A DNA stretch of 6,708 nt, taken from Anaerolineaceae bacterium. GTDB taxonomy: Bacteria > Chloroflexota > Anaerolineae > Anaerolineales > Anaerolineaceae. The position numbers were made by a program, and so were the translations under genes. Positions within the stretch are counted from its first letter, which is position 1. Each line of letters begins with the position of its first letter. The notes under the pieces were generated by a model. The model was not told where the DNA came from. It saw nothing but the letters and a program-made list of their open reading frames with translations, and ran no database searches. Below are positions 1 to 5,522 of this stretch, in pieces. The DNA lies in assembly GCA_003501835.1 (NCBI GenBank), contig DNOU01000153.1:5899-12606 (forward strand). The letters are read 5' to 3'.

Positions 1-53
1 GCCAGCATGGCAATCAAAACAAGTGCTACGATAGGTTTTGTGAACTTAGACAT
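1..53 (-). CDS. Exported protein, 5' end only; probably ABC-transporter substrate-binding lipoprotein
   Basis: Only the first 17 codons lie in the window; the gene continues beyond position 1. They read MSKFTKPIVALVLIAML followed by an Ala-type codon. This is a short basic N-terminus followed by a hydrophobic stretch, as in a Sec or lipoprotein signal peptide. The ATG at 53-51 has an ideal AGGAGG 7 nt upstream, so the start is secure. The gene lies directly downstream of a LacI-family regulator on the same strand, 108 bp away. In sugar-utilisation loci this position is typically held by the extracellular substrate-binding protein of an ABC transporter. That function is inferred from the neighbour and the signal sequence alone, since no mature protein is visible. 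Any other exported sugar-related protein, such as a glycosidase, is possible. Confidence 0.6.
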   Translation of the reverse strand, partial: MSKFTKPIVALVLIAML

Positions 54-60
54 CTCTAAT

Positions 61-66
61 CCTCCT
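61..66 (-). promoter_or_regulatory. Strong Shine-Dalgarno of the exported-protein gene
   Basis: The minus strand carries AGGAGG, 7 nt before the ATG at 53-51. This perfect match to the anti-Shine-Dalgarno sequence fixes the start of the partial gene at the left edge. Confidence 0.8.
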
Positions 67-129
67 AACTTTTACTTACCTGATGATTGAACGTACTGAC
101 TTGCATTCTTCCTTTGCATCACCTCCTTC

Positions 130-158
130 ATCATATATGATCTCAATAAGGTTTACAA
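130..158 (-). promoter_or_regulatory. Candidate promoter between lacI and the exported-protein gene, with a palindrome over its -10
   Basis: On the minus strand a TTGTAA hexamer (158-153) is followed by a 17-nt spacer and TATGAT (135-130). Both are moderate matches to sigma-70 boxes. Transcription would start near 123, giving a leader of about 70 nt before the ATG at 53. The -10 hexamer lies inside the perfect 12-bp palindrome ATCATATATGAT (130-141), which could be a regulator site or a chance AT-rich repeat. No copy of the palindrome found at the lacI promoter is seen here. The gene may also be read from the lacI promoter. Confidence 0.4.
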
Positions 159-161
159 CGG

Positions 162-1187
162 TTATCGCCCCCTGGTTGATTCACGCACCACTAAATCAAT
201 TCCCAACAAGATCCCTGGCTGCTCCAGCGGTTTATCCAACATCAAGCTCACCAATTGTTCACCCGCCATCCAGCCCAATTTGTATGCGGGTAGACGGATG
301 GTGGTCAACGGTGGATCAAGATACTCTGCCATGGGAATGTCATCGAATCCCACCACGGCGATATCTTCAGGAATTTTCTTGCCGGCATTGTGGATGGCTT
401 GCATGGCACCAATTGCCACAACATCACTGGCGACAAAAACACCGGTGGGCAGTTCGGGTAATTGAAGGATCTTTTGCATTGCATTGAATCCGCTTTCAGA
501 GGTGTAAGCACCTTCCTGGAGAAGCTCCTCATCCGGGCGAATGCCAGCCTCTGCAAGTGCGTTCAGGTATCCCTGGCGCCGCTGCTGTGCAGAGGTGTAC
601 TGGAGGGAAGCATTGGTGATCAATGCAATCCGGCGATGCCCCAGTTGAATCAAATGGCGAGTCGCGGTTGTAGCTCCTTCCACGGCGTTCACATCCACAA
701 ATGGAAGCGCGCAGTCGCTTAACTGACCCATCAGGACGATGGGAAAACCTTCTTGAGAGAATCTTTTGATATCCTCATCATCCTGCCGCGGACCCGAAAG
801 GATGATCCCATCAACGAGATTTTCACTCACCAGTTGTGAATAGCCCTGCGGGTGCATGGGGTCATCCGGTTTGAGCAACACGTGAAACCCGCGTTGGCTA
901 ACAGAGTGTTCAATGCCCAGCATGACTTTTAGCAGAAAGGCATCCGAAAAGATCTGATCCTCACTCTGCTGCAACACCAACCCGATCGTCGAAGACTTGC
1001 CCGACACCAGTTTTCTGCCTGACGCATCAGGGTGATAGTTCAGCTTCCTGGCAACTTCCACAACGCGCTGCCGGGTGGCTTCGTTGATGCTGATGCTGGT
1101 CACATTGTTTAGAACGAGAGAGACGGTCGTCCGCGAAACCCCGGCTTCCTTCGCCACATCAAAACTGGTCGTACGCTTTGCAGGCAA
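162..1187 (-). CDS. LacI-family transcriptional repressor (sugar-responsive type)
   Basis: A cytoplasmic DNA-binding regulator of 341 residues, the normal family length. An N-terminal LacI helix-turn-helix spans about residues 8-28 (FDVAKEAGVSRTTVSLVLNN). The hinge helix follows at about 53-63, with Leu60 at the position that intercalates into the operator minor groove. The rest is a periplasmic-binding-protein-like effector domain with familiar blocks: DGIILSGPR, RHLIQLGHRRIALIT, RRQGYLNAL, ASDVVAIGAMQA and the near-C-terminal VGFDDIPMAEYLDPPLTTIR. The TTG start at 1187-1185 is chosen because AAGGAGG (1199-1193) sits 5 nt before it. An in-frame GTG at 1208 would add seven residues but has no ribosome binding site and lies inside the probable operator. 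A candidate exported sugar-binding protein lies downstream on the same strand, so it probably controls a carbohydrate-uptake operon. The sugar ligand cannot be told from sequence. Confidence 0.93.
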   Translation of the reverse strand: MPAKRTTSFDVAKEAGVSRTTVSLVLNNVTSISINEATRQRVVEVARKLNYHPDASGRKLVSGKSSTIGLVLQQSEDQIFSDAFLLKVMLGIEHSVSQRGFHVLLKPDDPMHPQGYSQLVSENLVDGIILSGPRQDDEDIKRFSQEGFPIVLMGQLSDCALPFVDVNAVEGATTATRHLIQLGHRRIALITNASLQYTSAQQRRQGYLNALAEAGIRPDEELLQEGAYTSESGFNAMQKILQLPELPTGVFVASDVVAIGAMQAIHNAGKKIPEDIAVVGFDDIPMAEYLDPPLTTIRLPAYKLGWMAGEQLVSLMLDKPLEQPGILLGIDLVVRESTRGR

Positions 1188-1192
1188 ACAGA

Positions 1193-1199
1193 CCTCCTT
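1193..1199 (-). promoter_or_regulatory. Shine-Dalgarno deciding the lacI-type gene start
   Basis: AAGGAGG on the minus strand, 5 nt upstream of TTG at 1187-1185. It lies inside the extended reading frame that begins with GTG at 1208, so the longer start would place the ribosome binding site within the coding sequence. This favours the shorter TTG start. Confidence 0.8.
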
Positions 1200-1202
1200 G
1201 AG

Positions 1203-1214
1203 TAACACGTGTTA
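1203..1214. promoter_or_regulatory. Probable LacI-family operator (autoregulatory palindrome)
   Basis: TAACACGTGTTA is a perfect 12-bp palindrome centred on CG, the symmetry typical of LacI/PurR-family operators. It begins about 9 nt downstream of the TATACT -10 box of the regulator's own promoter, so it covers or abuts the transcription start, and it ends just before the AAGGAGG. A repressor bound here would block its own promoter. The palindrome and position are seen directly; binding by this regulator is inferred. The core CACGTG could in principle serve another factor. Confidence 0.65.
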
Positions 1215-1222
1215 GTAATTAT

Positions 1223-1251
1223 AGTATAGAGATTTATTTTCGCAAAGTCAA
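1223..1251 (-). promoter_or_regulatory. Sigma-70-type promoter of the LacI-family gene
   Basis: On the minus strand TTGACT (1251-1246) and TATACT (1228-1223) are separated by exactly 17 nt; each differs from the consensus hexamer at one base. Transcription should start near 1216, giving a leader of about 29 nt before the TTG start. An overlapping TATAAT at 1223-1218 has a 22-nt spacing from the same -35 and is less likely. Confidence 0.75.
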
Positions 1252-1259
1252 TAGTCTCT

Positions 1260-1684
1260 TACCGGGGATGACCATGGCGACATCGTCTCCTTACCTTTGA
1301 GCCGCCAAACCCACCGACCCGATCCACCTGCAGCCGGGATCGAGCAACCGTTGACCAGGCTGCAGCCTGGGTTGCGGCAGCTCAAATCCAGCTCACACAC
1401 CTGTACGCTGACCAGTGATTCATCAGGGGCACGAAAATATGCACAGGAATCACCCACGTGCGGGTCCTGAAGCAGAGGTGGGTGCCGTTGAATTCTTCAT
1501 GGGGAGGATATGTGACCACCAGAGGCTTTCAATCGTGGCGAACGAAATCTAGACACGAATACTGCCGATCGTCATAGAAACATAATGAAAAAAACCAGGC
1601 GAAAATGGATAAAATGAAATGGAGACCATAACTGCGACCTCATTAACGGGCACTTTTGACTTGTGAAATGACCGGGGATTGAGC
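1260..1684. other. Gene-free stretch between the lacI promoter and the response-regulator remnant
   Basis: About 425 bp with no reading frame that has a ribosome binding site or recognisable protein family. The minus-strand frame at 1248-1457 (69 codons) is rich in Cys, Gly and Ser, resembles no family I know and overlaps the lacI -35 box, so I do not call it a gene. The left two thirds hold the palindrome at 1355-1370 and a longer-range inverted repeat, CACCCAC at 1451-1457 with GTGGGTG at 1478-1484. From about 1545 to 1640 the DNA turns A-rich, as expected upstream of a gene, but no -35/-10 pair of good spacing stands out. Confidence 0.5.
1344..1375. repeat. Inverted repeat with a perfect 16-bp palindromic core
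   Basis: CCAGGCTGCAGCCTGG at 1355-1370 is its own reverse complement. Outside it, GCAAC (1344-1348) can pair with GTTGC (1371-1375), leaving a one-sided bulge, so the whole could fold as a longer imperfect hairpin. No T-run follows on either strand, so it is not a standard intrinsic terminator. Its role is unknown: a regulator site, a small mobile-repeat remnant or chance. Confidence 0.5.
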
Positions 1685-2308
1685 ATGAGCGCAGTTCTCT
1701 GTGCAGTAGATGAAGGACTTACCCGTGATGCAATCCAAAGCATTCTGGGGAAATTCAACATACAGTGTCTTTGGCAACCTGCAGACAGCCAGATCGAATT
1801 CCAGGCCGCAGATCCGGAATCATCAGCGGCACTGGTGGATGCGTCCATCAATCCGAAGCAGGTGGTTGAGCTGATCCATTACATCAGGGTGGTTTCAGAT
1901 CTCCCAATTCTTGCGGTGATCAAGGAAAACCAGGATCAGGAACTGGCAGACCTTTTGGGCGCAAGCGCCAGTGACTTTGTGATGATTCCTCTGCGTTCTG
2001 AGGAGTTGATGCTGCGTTTGCAGATACTCTTGATGCGGCGGAATCAATGCCATGAAAATGAGACCATGGAGTTTTTGCGTTGCGAAGGATTGGTCCTGGA
2101 TATTCAGGATCACCGGGTGTGGAAAATGGTCACAAGCTGTACAACTTTATGCTGACCAACAACCCCCTTTCCACCACTGCAGCGAGCAGCATCAACGATC
2201 TGAATCAGTTCACAAAACCGGTCCTCATCAAAACATGATTCAATGCACAGAAAAGCGGAACCAATCAAACCCCTGAAGCGTCTATAAAAAGGCGATGTGC
2301 GTTTACCA
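1685..2308 (+). pseudogene. Decayed OmpR-type response regulator: readable receiver domain, broken winged-helix domain
   Basis: The open frame (ATG 1685, with a TTG at 1679 as alternative; stop 2153-2155) encodes about 156 residues. Residues 1-120 read as a receiver domain: acidic pair Asp9-Glu10, phosphoacceptor-like Asp52 after ALV, then DLPILAVI and SDFVMIPLRSEEL. The conserved Lys before Pro is replaced by Ile101. Residues 131-146 (LRCEGLVLDIQDHRVW) begin an OmpR winged helix, but the frame is lost at an A-run (2123-2126). One extra A would give KNGHKLYNFMLTNNP, resembling the next part of such domains. Further pieces appear in other frames: RSESVHKT near 2196-2219, and RKAEPIKPLKRL, a stop, then KGDVRLP at 2249-2308. 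The last resembles the usual RRKIE...RL..GVGYRL ending. The remnant is about 20 codons shorter than an intact domain. The receiver may still be made as a stand-alone protein. A sequencing error could explain the first frameshift but not all the damage. Confidence 0.65.
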
Positions 2309-2313
2309 TCCCC

Positions 2314-2319
2314 GGGAGG
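2314..2319 (+). promoter_or_regulatory. Ribosome binding site of the PD40 lipoprotein gene
   Basis: GGGAGG lies 4 nt before ATG 2324-2326, somewhat close but the only good candidate. It supports the start at 2324, which gives a proper lipoprotein signal, over the in-frame GTG at 2297. It lies at the very end of the preceding regulator remnant. Confidence 0.65.
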
Positions 2320-2323
2320 GATT

Positions 2324-3316
2324 ATGAACAAATCCTTGAATCTATTTTTGACCGCTTGTTTAGTCCTGCTTGCAGGATGTTCCACTCCAACGCCCACATC
2401 GCAGCCCACGACCCCGCCCACCCTGTCACCAGTTCCATCCACTCCGACCATCGAAGCCCCCACTGCCACCCTGGCACCCACCGCCACGCTCCAGCCCGTG
2501 GGAGGGGGTGGGATGATCGTCTTTGACTCCAACCGAGACGGCACCTACCAGGATATTTTCGTCATGGATACACTGGGGAGCGGGATCACCCGACTCACCC
2601 GCGGAGAAAGTAACTTCTTTGCCGGTCCGCTTTCTCCTGACGGCACGAAGATCCTGTTTACCGGTTATGGACTCACCAGGAGCTATGTGGGCTTGATGAA
2701 TGCCGACGGCAGCAACCCGGTGGATCTGTCGCAGCAACCCAACAGTGATGAGGGATTCGCAACCTGGTCGCCGGATGGCCAGCAAATCGCCTTCACCTCG
2801 CGGCGTGACGGCAACAATGAGATCTACATCATGGCTGTCGACGGAAGCGGGGCAAAGCGCATCACCAGCGACCCCAAGGACGATTTTGCACCTTCCTGGT
2901 CACCGGACGGCAAGCAAATTGTCTTCGTATCCGACCGCGGCAATCCCACCGATTACAACAATGTGTACATCATGAATATCGACGGTTCAGGGGTCAAGCG
3001 GCTGACGAACTCGGCAAAGGAGATCGACTTCACACCTGCCTGGTCACCCGACGGCAGCAAGATCGCCTTCCGCGCCAGTGACGGTACGCAGTCGGATCTC
3101 TATTTGATCAATGCGGACGGCACTGACCGCGTCAACCTGACCAACACACCCGGTTCTGACGAATGGTCCCCCAGCTGGTCGCCGGACGGCTCCATGCTCG
3201 CTTTTCAGACGGACCGGGACGGCAACTGGGAGATCTACCTCATGAATGCCGACGGCGGGAACCCGGAGAACCTCACGAACAACCCTGCCGATGATGAAAG
3301 ACCCTGGTGGCATTAG
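2324..3316 (+). CDS. TolB-like PD40 beta-propeller lipoprotein
   Basis: A predicted membrane-anchored, cell-surface protein of 330 residues. Residues 1-19 are a lipoprotein signal ending in the lipobox LAGC with Cys19. A Thr/Pro/Ala-rich linker follows (about 20-60), then PD40 (WD40-like TolB) repeats to the C-terminus. Five SPDG turns fall at residues 104, 149, 193, 241 and 286, about 45 residues apart, alternating with MNADG/INADG-type strands. The N-terminal half-repeat (MIVFDSNRDG, 64-73) and the C-terminal end (DDERPWW) look like complementary parts of one blade, giving a closed six-bladed ring. The ATG at 2324 is preferred because it starts a good signal peptide and GGGAGG lies 4 nt upstream. 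A GTG at 2297 would add nine residues that lie in the preceding gene's remnant. PD40 propellers bind proteins or ligands; no catalytic residues or specific substrate can be assigned. Confidence 0.9.
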   Translation: MNKSLNLFLTACLVLLAGCSTPTPTSQPTTPPTLSPVPSTPTIEAPTATLAPTATLQPVGGGGMIVFDSNRDGTYQDIFVMDTLGSGITRLTRGESNFFAGPLSPDGTKILFTGYGLTRSYVGLMNADGSNPVDLSQQPNSDEGFATWSPDGQQIAFTSRRDGNNEIYIMAVDGSGAKRITSDPKDDFAPSWSPDGKQIVFVSDRGNPTDYNNVYIMNIDGSGVKRLTNSAKEIDFTPAWSPDGSKIAFRASDGTQSDLYLINADGTDRVNLTNTPGSDEWSPSWSPDGSMLAFQTDRDGNWEIYLMNADGGNPENLTNNPADDERPWWH

Positions 3317-3391
3317 CCTGAAGAGGATTCCAATCACCACAGCGGTTGCGCATGGCAGCGGGTAGAAGATCACCAAATCCATCATGCTGAG

Positions 3392-3422
3392 TTGATCCTT
3401 TCACTTGACATGTGCATATAAT
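3392..3422 (+). promoter_or_regulatory. Candidate promoter of the second lipoprotein gene
   Basis: A perfect TATAAT (3417-3422) lies about 47 bp before the start codon. The best-placed -35 is TTGATC at 3392-3397, with a rather long 19-nt spacer. A perfect TTGACA at 3405-3410 is only 6 nt from the TATAAT and cannot pair with it, and no good -10 lies 17 nt beyond it. Transcription from the TATAAT would start near 3429. This suggests the second lipoprotein gene can be expressed separately from the first. Confidence 0.5.
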
Positions 3423-3456
3423 GATTCTGCATTCCTGTTGGTACAGTCTGAAGCCT

Positions 3457-3463
3457 TAGGAGA
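3457..3463 (+). promoter_or_regulatory. Ribosome binding site of the second lipoprotein gene
   Basis: TAGGAGA lies 5 nt before the ATG at 3469-3471, a good match to the Shine-Dalgarno consensus, and supports this start. Confidence 0.7.
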
Positions 3464-3468
3464 CAACA

Positions 3469-4404
3469 ATGAGAAAGACCATTTCCCCACTTGTGACCTT
3501 GCTGGTATTCTTGCTCGTCGGCTGCAGCCCGGTTTCGAACACCCCCACCCTTCAACCGGTTGACGAATCCCCCTCACCGCAGCTGCCCACCCTGACCATC
3601 GCCACCCCCACCGCTGAATCCTCCGTGCTCACGCTGGAAGCCCTCAAGAATAATACCTATTTCGTCCCCTACTATCAAAAGACAGTCACCCTGGTGGATG
3701 GCAAGTACGGTAACGGAACAGGGAATGACCCATTAAATGTGAATCTACTTCCCGAGGTGGCTTTTGGCGATCTGAACGGTGACGGCACACAGGACGCTGC
3801 GATCCTGCTGGCGGAAAATGGTGGCGGGAGCGGGGTGTTCGTTTCAGTTGGCGCAGTATTGGATCAAAATGGCACGCTGGTTCAGGTGAATAATTTTGCT
3901 TCCATCGATGATCGACCAGTGATTGAAAGCCTGGCGATAAAGGATGGCAGGATCGTGTTGGATGCGCTGGTTCATGCCCCCAACGATCCCATGGTTTCCC
4001 CCACCATGAAGACCTCGCTGACCTATACCGTCTCGAACGGCACCCTGTGGCTCACCCGCATGACCTCTGCGATGCAATCGGGCAGTGAACATAACATCAA
4101 CATCGAAAGCCCGAGCTCTGGCTCCGAGGTGGACAGCAGTGTTGAGATGAAGGGGAACATGCCCATCGGCCCGTTTGAAAACACCCTGGGATACTTCATC
4201 ACCGACGCGTCGGGCAAACGCCTGGTGAGCGGTTCGTTCATGGTCAGCACAGCCGATGTTGGCGCACCCGCGACCTTTGATGCCACCATCGACCTTGCAG
4301 GCATCGCCTCCGGTACGATCATCCGCGTATCGCTATTTGAAGAAGATATGTCGGGGTTCCGGGAATATCGGGCTCTGGATGCGGTGGAATTGAAAGTGAA
4401 ATAA
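3469..4404 (+). CDS. Lipoprotein with a calcium-type loop and a C-terminal Gmad2-like domain
   Basis: A predicted exported, lipid-anchored protein of 311 residues. The signal peptide ends in LVGC (Cys19), followed by a Pro/Thr/Ser-rich linker to about residue 50. The central region (about 53-200) begins LTLEALKNNTYFVPYY and contains FGDLNGDGTQDAAILL. Here Asp101, Asn103, Asp105 and Asp109 form a DxNxDGxxD loop like those of dockerin, EF-hand or FG-GAP calcium sites. The C-terminal 100 residues (about 210-310) run INIESPSSGSEV, VEMKGNMPIGPFENTLGYFITDASGKRL, then a beta-rich tail. This pattern matches my knowledge of the Gmad2 immunoglobulin-like domain, known from spore-germination-related and other envelope proteins. 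The start has a good ribosome binding site. It follows the PD40 lipoprotein gene by 152 bp with its own candidate promoter. The function is unknown; a role in the cell envelope or extracellular binding is inferred. Confidence 0.87.
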   Translation: MRKTISPLVTLLVFLLVGCSPVSNTPTLQPVDESPSPQLPTLTIATPTAESSVLTLEALKNNTYFVPYYQKTVTLVDGKYGNGTGNDPLNVNLLPEVAFGDLNGDGTQDAAILLAENGGGSGVFVSVGAVLDQNGTLVQVNNFASIDDRPVIESLAIKDGRIVLDALVHAPNDPMVSPTMKTSLTYTVSNGTLWLTRMTSAMQSGSEHNINIESPSSGSEVDSSVEMKGNMPIGPFENTLGYFITDASGKRLVSGSFMVSTADVGAPATFDATIDLAGIASGTIIRVSLFEEDMSGFREYRALDAVELKVK

Positions 4405-4765
4405 ACCGCTCCGTTCAGTGCTTCTGGCAGCAATCTGTGGAAGGTTCAGACAGAGAGTAGCAATCTGAACAGGGCTGCGCCATGGCGCTGCACAGCGCCG
4501 CGAGCCGCCTGGCAAATTCGATCACCGCTCCCTGGCGTTCGGAGGAGGTGAGCCGGCGTCGAAAGAGTCGAAGGAAAAGGAAATACATGCAAATCAGTTA
4601 GCTACCTCGATCGGTCCTCCCTGGTGCCGTGGTCAACCCCTGCACATCGAAAAAACTCCTGGATCATAGGAATGTAAAAAGGAACATCAGTTATCGGTAT
4701 GTCTGTACAATGATTTTACCAAAAATATCAGAATAAAATGCTGTCAATTTCCTGACGAATTTCCC
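4405..4765. other. Gene-free stretch between the second lipoprotein gene and the convergent regulator gene
   Basis: About 360 bp at the 3' ends of two convergent genes. The first 200 bp are GC-rich and full of short palindromes (see the repeat entry at 4444-4499). The last 100 bp (about 4660-4765) are A/T-rich. A 39-codon frame with a very basic end runs from ATG 4482 to TAG 4601 but has no ribosome binding site and no family resemblance. No classic hairpin-plus-T-run terminator was found for either gene. Confidence 0.5.
4444..4499. repeat. Cluster of nested inverted repeats
   Basis: Three elements lie side by side. GTTCAGA (4444-4450) can pair with TCTGAAC (4464-4470) across a 13-nt loop. 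GCGCCATGGCGC (4477-4488) is a perfect 12-bp palindrome. GGCGCT (4484-4489) can pair with AGCGCC (4494-4499) across a 4-nt loop. The last two share bases and cannot form together. AGCAATCTG also occurs twice as a direct repeat in this area. With no T-run this is not a standard terminator; it may act as an RNA-end structure or a protein site, or be neutral. Confidence 0.45.
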
Positions 4766-4774
4766 CTAGTCAGG
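4751..4774 (-). terminator. Weak hairpin at the end of the minus-strand response regulator
   Basis: CCTGAC (4774-4769 on the minus strand) can pair with GTCAGG (4756-4751), with the TAG stop in the 12-nt loop. The 6-bp stem is followed by an A/T-rich stretch but not a run of Ts. It may help end the transcript, but it is poor by intrinsic-terminator standards. Confidence 0.2.
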
Positions 4775-5452
4775 CTCCTCGAAGCGGTACCCCACTCCCC
4801 AGATGGTATGCAGGCATTCCGGGTTCTTGGGGTCATCCTCGATTTCCTTGCGCAGCCGGCGGATGGCGGTTTCGACCAGGTTGCGGTCCTCACCGCTTCG
4901 GGTATATCCCCAGACTTCATGCAGCAGCTCATCGCGTGTAACCACTCTGGATTGATGCTCTAGAAAATACAACAGCAGGCGGTATCCGGTGCGCGTGACT
5001 GTGATCTCTTTTCCATCTTTGTAGACCCTGCGCTTGACCAGATCCACCTCGAGACGGTGGCACTGCAATCGTTCCTGTTCGTGTCCATTTGCAGGATGGT
5101 TGGTTGCCAGAATCATCCGGATGCGTGCTTTGAGTTCAGAAACCCGCAGCGGCTTGATGATGCAATCCGCCACCCCAAGCTGTTTATAATTGGTGATTGA
5201 CTCTTCATCCCCCCTGGAGATCAGGACCATCACAGGAGCAGAACAGATGGGCTTGAAACGCTTACACTGATCCCTGAATTCTTGACCCCTCCGGGTCTCC
5301 ACCAAAACCAGGGAAATGGGTAATTTCAGTTTTTCCGGCAAATCTGAAGAAGCAAAGGTGGTACAGATAAACTCAAAACCCAAATCACTGAATGCCCGTT
5401 GCAATATTTCTCTTGTGGTACGGTCTTCAACGATGCCTAAAATCAGACTCAT
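4766..5452 (-). CDS. OmpR-type response regulator with Glu at the phosphoacceptor site
   Basis: A cytoplasmic DNA-binding regulator of 228 residues, the normal length for the OmpR/PhoB family. The receiver domain (about 1-115) has the acidic pair Glu9-Asp10, Ser79 at the Thr/Ser site and Lys100-Pro101. At the end of strand beta3, where LxLxD is expected, it reads SLVLVE, so Glu52 replaces the phosphorylated Asp. The winged helix (about 128-228) is intact: RLEVDLVKRRVYKDGKEI, YRLLLYFLEHQSRVVTRDELL, the recognition-helix segment NLVETAIRRLRKEIEDDP and the ending LHTIWGVGYRF. The ATG at 5452-5450 has AGGGGAG 9 nt upstream. No histidine kinase gene is adjacent. It may work without phosphorylation or in a permanently active-like state, as Glu can mimic phospho-Asp in some regulators; this is inference. 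It is transcribed away from rplS. Confidence 0.9.
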   Translation of the reverse strand: MSLILGIVEDRTTREILQRAFSDLGFEFICTTFASSDLPEKLKLPISLVLVETRRGQEFRDQCKRFKPICSAPVMVLISRGDEESITNYKQLGVADCIIKPLRVSELKARIRMILATNHPANGHEQERLQCHRLEVDLVKRRVYKDGKEITVTRTGYRLLLYFLEHQSRVVTRDELLHEVWGYTRSGEDRNLVETAIRRLRKEIEDDPKNPECLHTIWGVGYRFEEPD

Positions 5453-5522
5453 TCTGGTCCACTCCCCTGTGGCGAACTAGATTGACCCAGACCCCCTCAA
5501 TTTAAGACCTCAAGGTAGAATC

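Noticed and set aside
73..119. Possible 15-codon leader peptide before the exported-protein gene (minus strand, after AAGGAGG at 128-122)
   Set aside because: The AAGGAGG is only 2 nt from the ATG, and the candidate promoter would start transcription within or after this ribosome binding site.
1248..1457. 69-codon minus-strand reading frame rich in Cys, Gly and Ser
   Set aside because: No ribosome binding site, no recognised family, and its end overlaps the -35 box of the lacI promoter.
2120..2155. Programmed frameshift at the A-run in the response-regulator remnant
   Set aside because: Restoring one base yields only a short stretch of the domain before further frame breaks, missing segments and a stop, which fits decay better than recoding.
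2110..2544. Long minus-strand reading frame opposite the start of the PD40 lipoprotein gene
   Set aside because: It is the antisense of a well-supported signal peptide and Pro/Thr linker; its Gly/Val-rich repeats arise from the reverse complement of the linker codons.
3405..3422. TTGACA and TATAAT as one promoter
   Set aside because: The two hexamers are only 6 nt apart, far from the 16-18 nt needed; TATAAT was paired with the weaker TTGATC instead.
4482..4601. 39-codon plus-strand frame ending in a very basic segment
   Set aside because: No Shine-Dalgarno before the ATG, the start lies in a palindrome, and the composition looks like GC-rich non-coding DNA.
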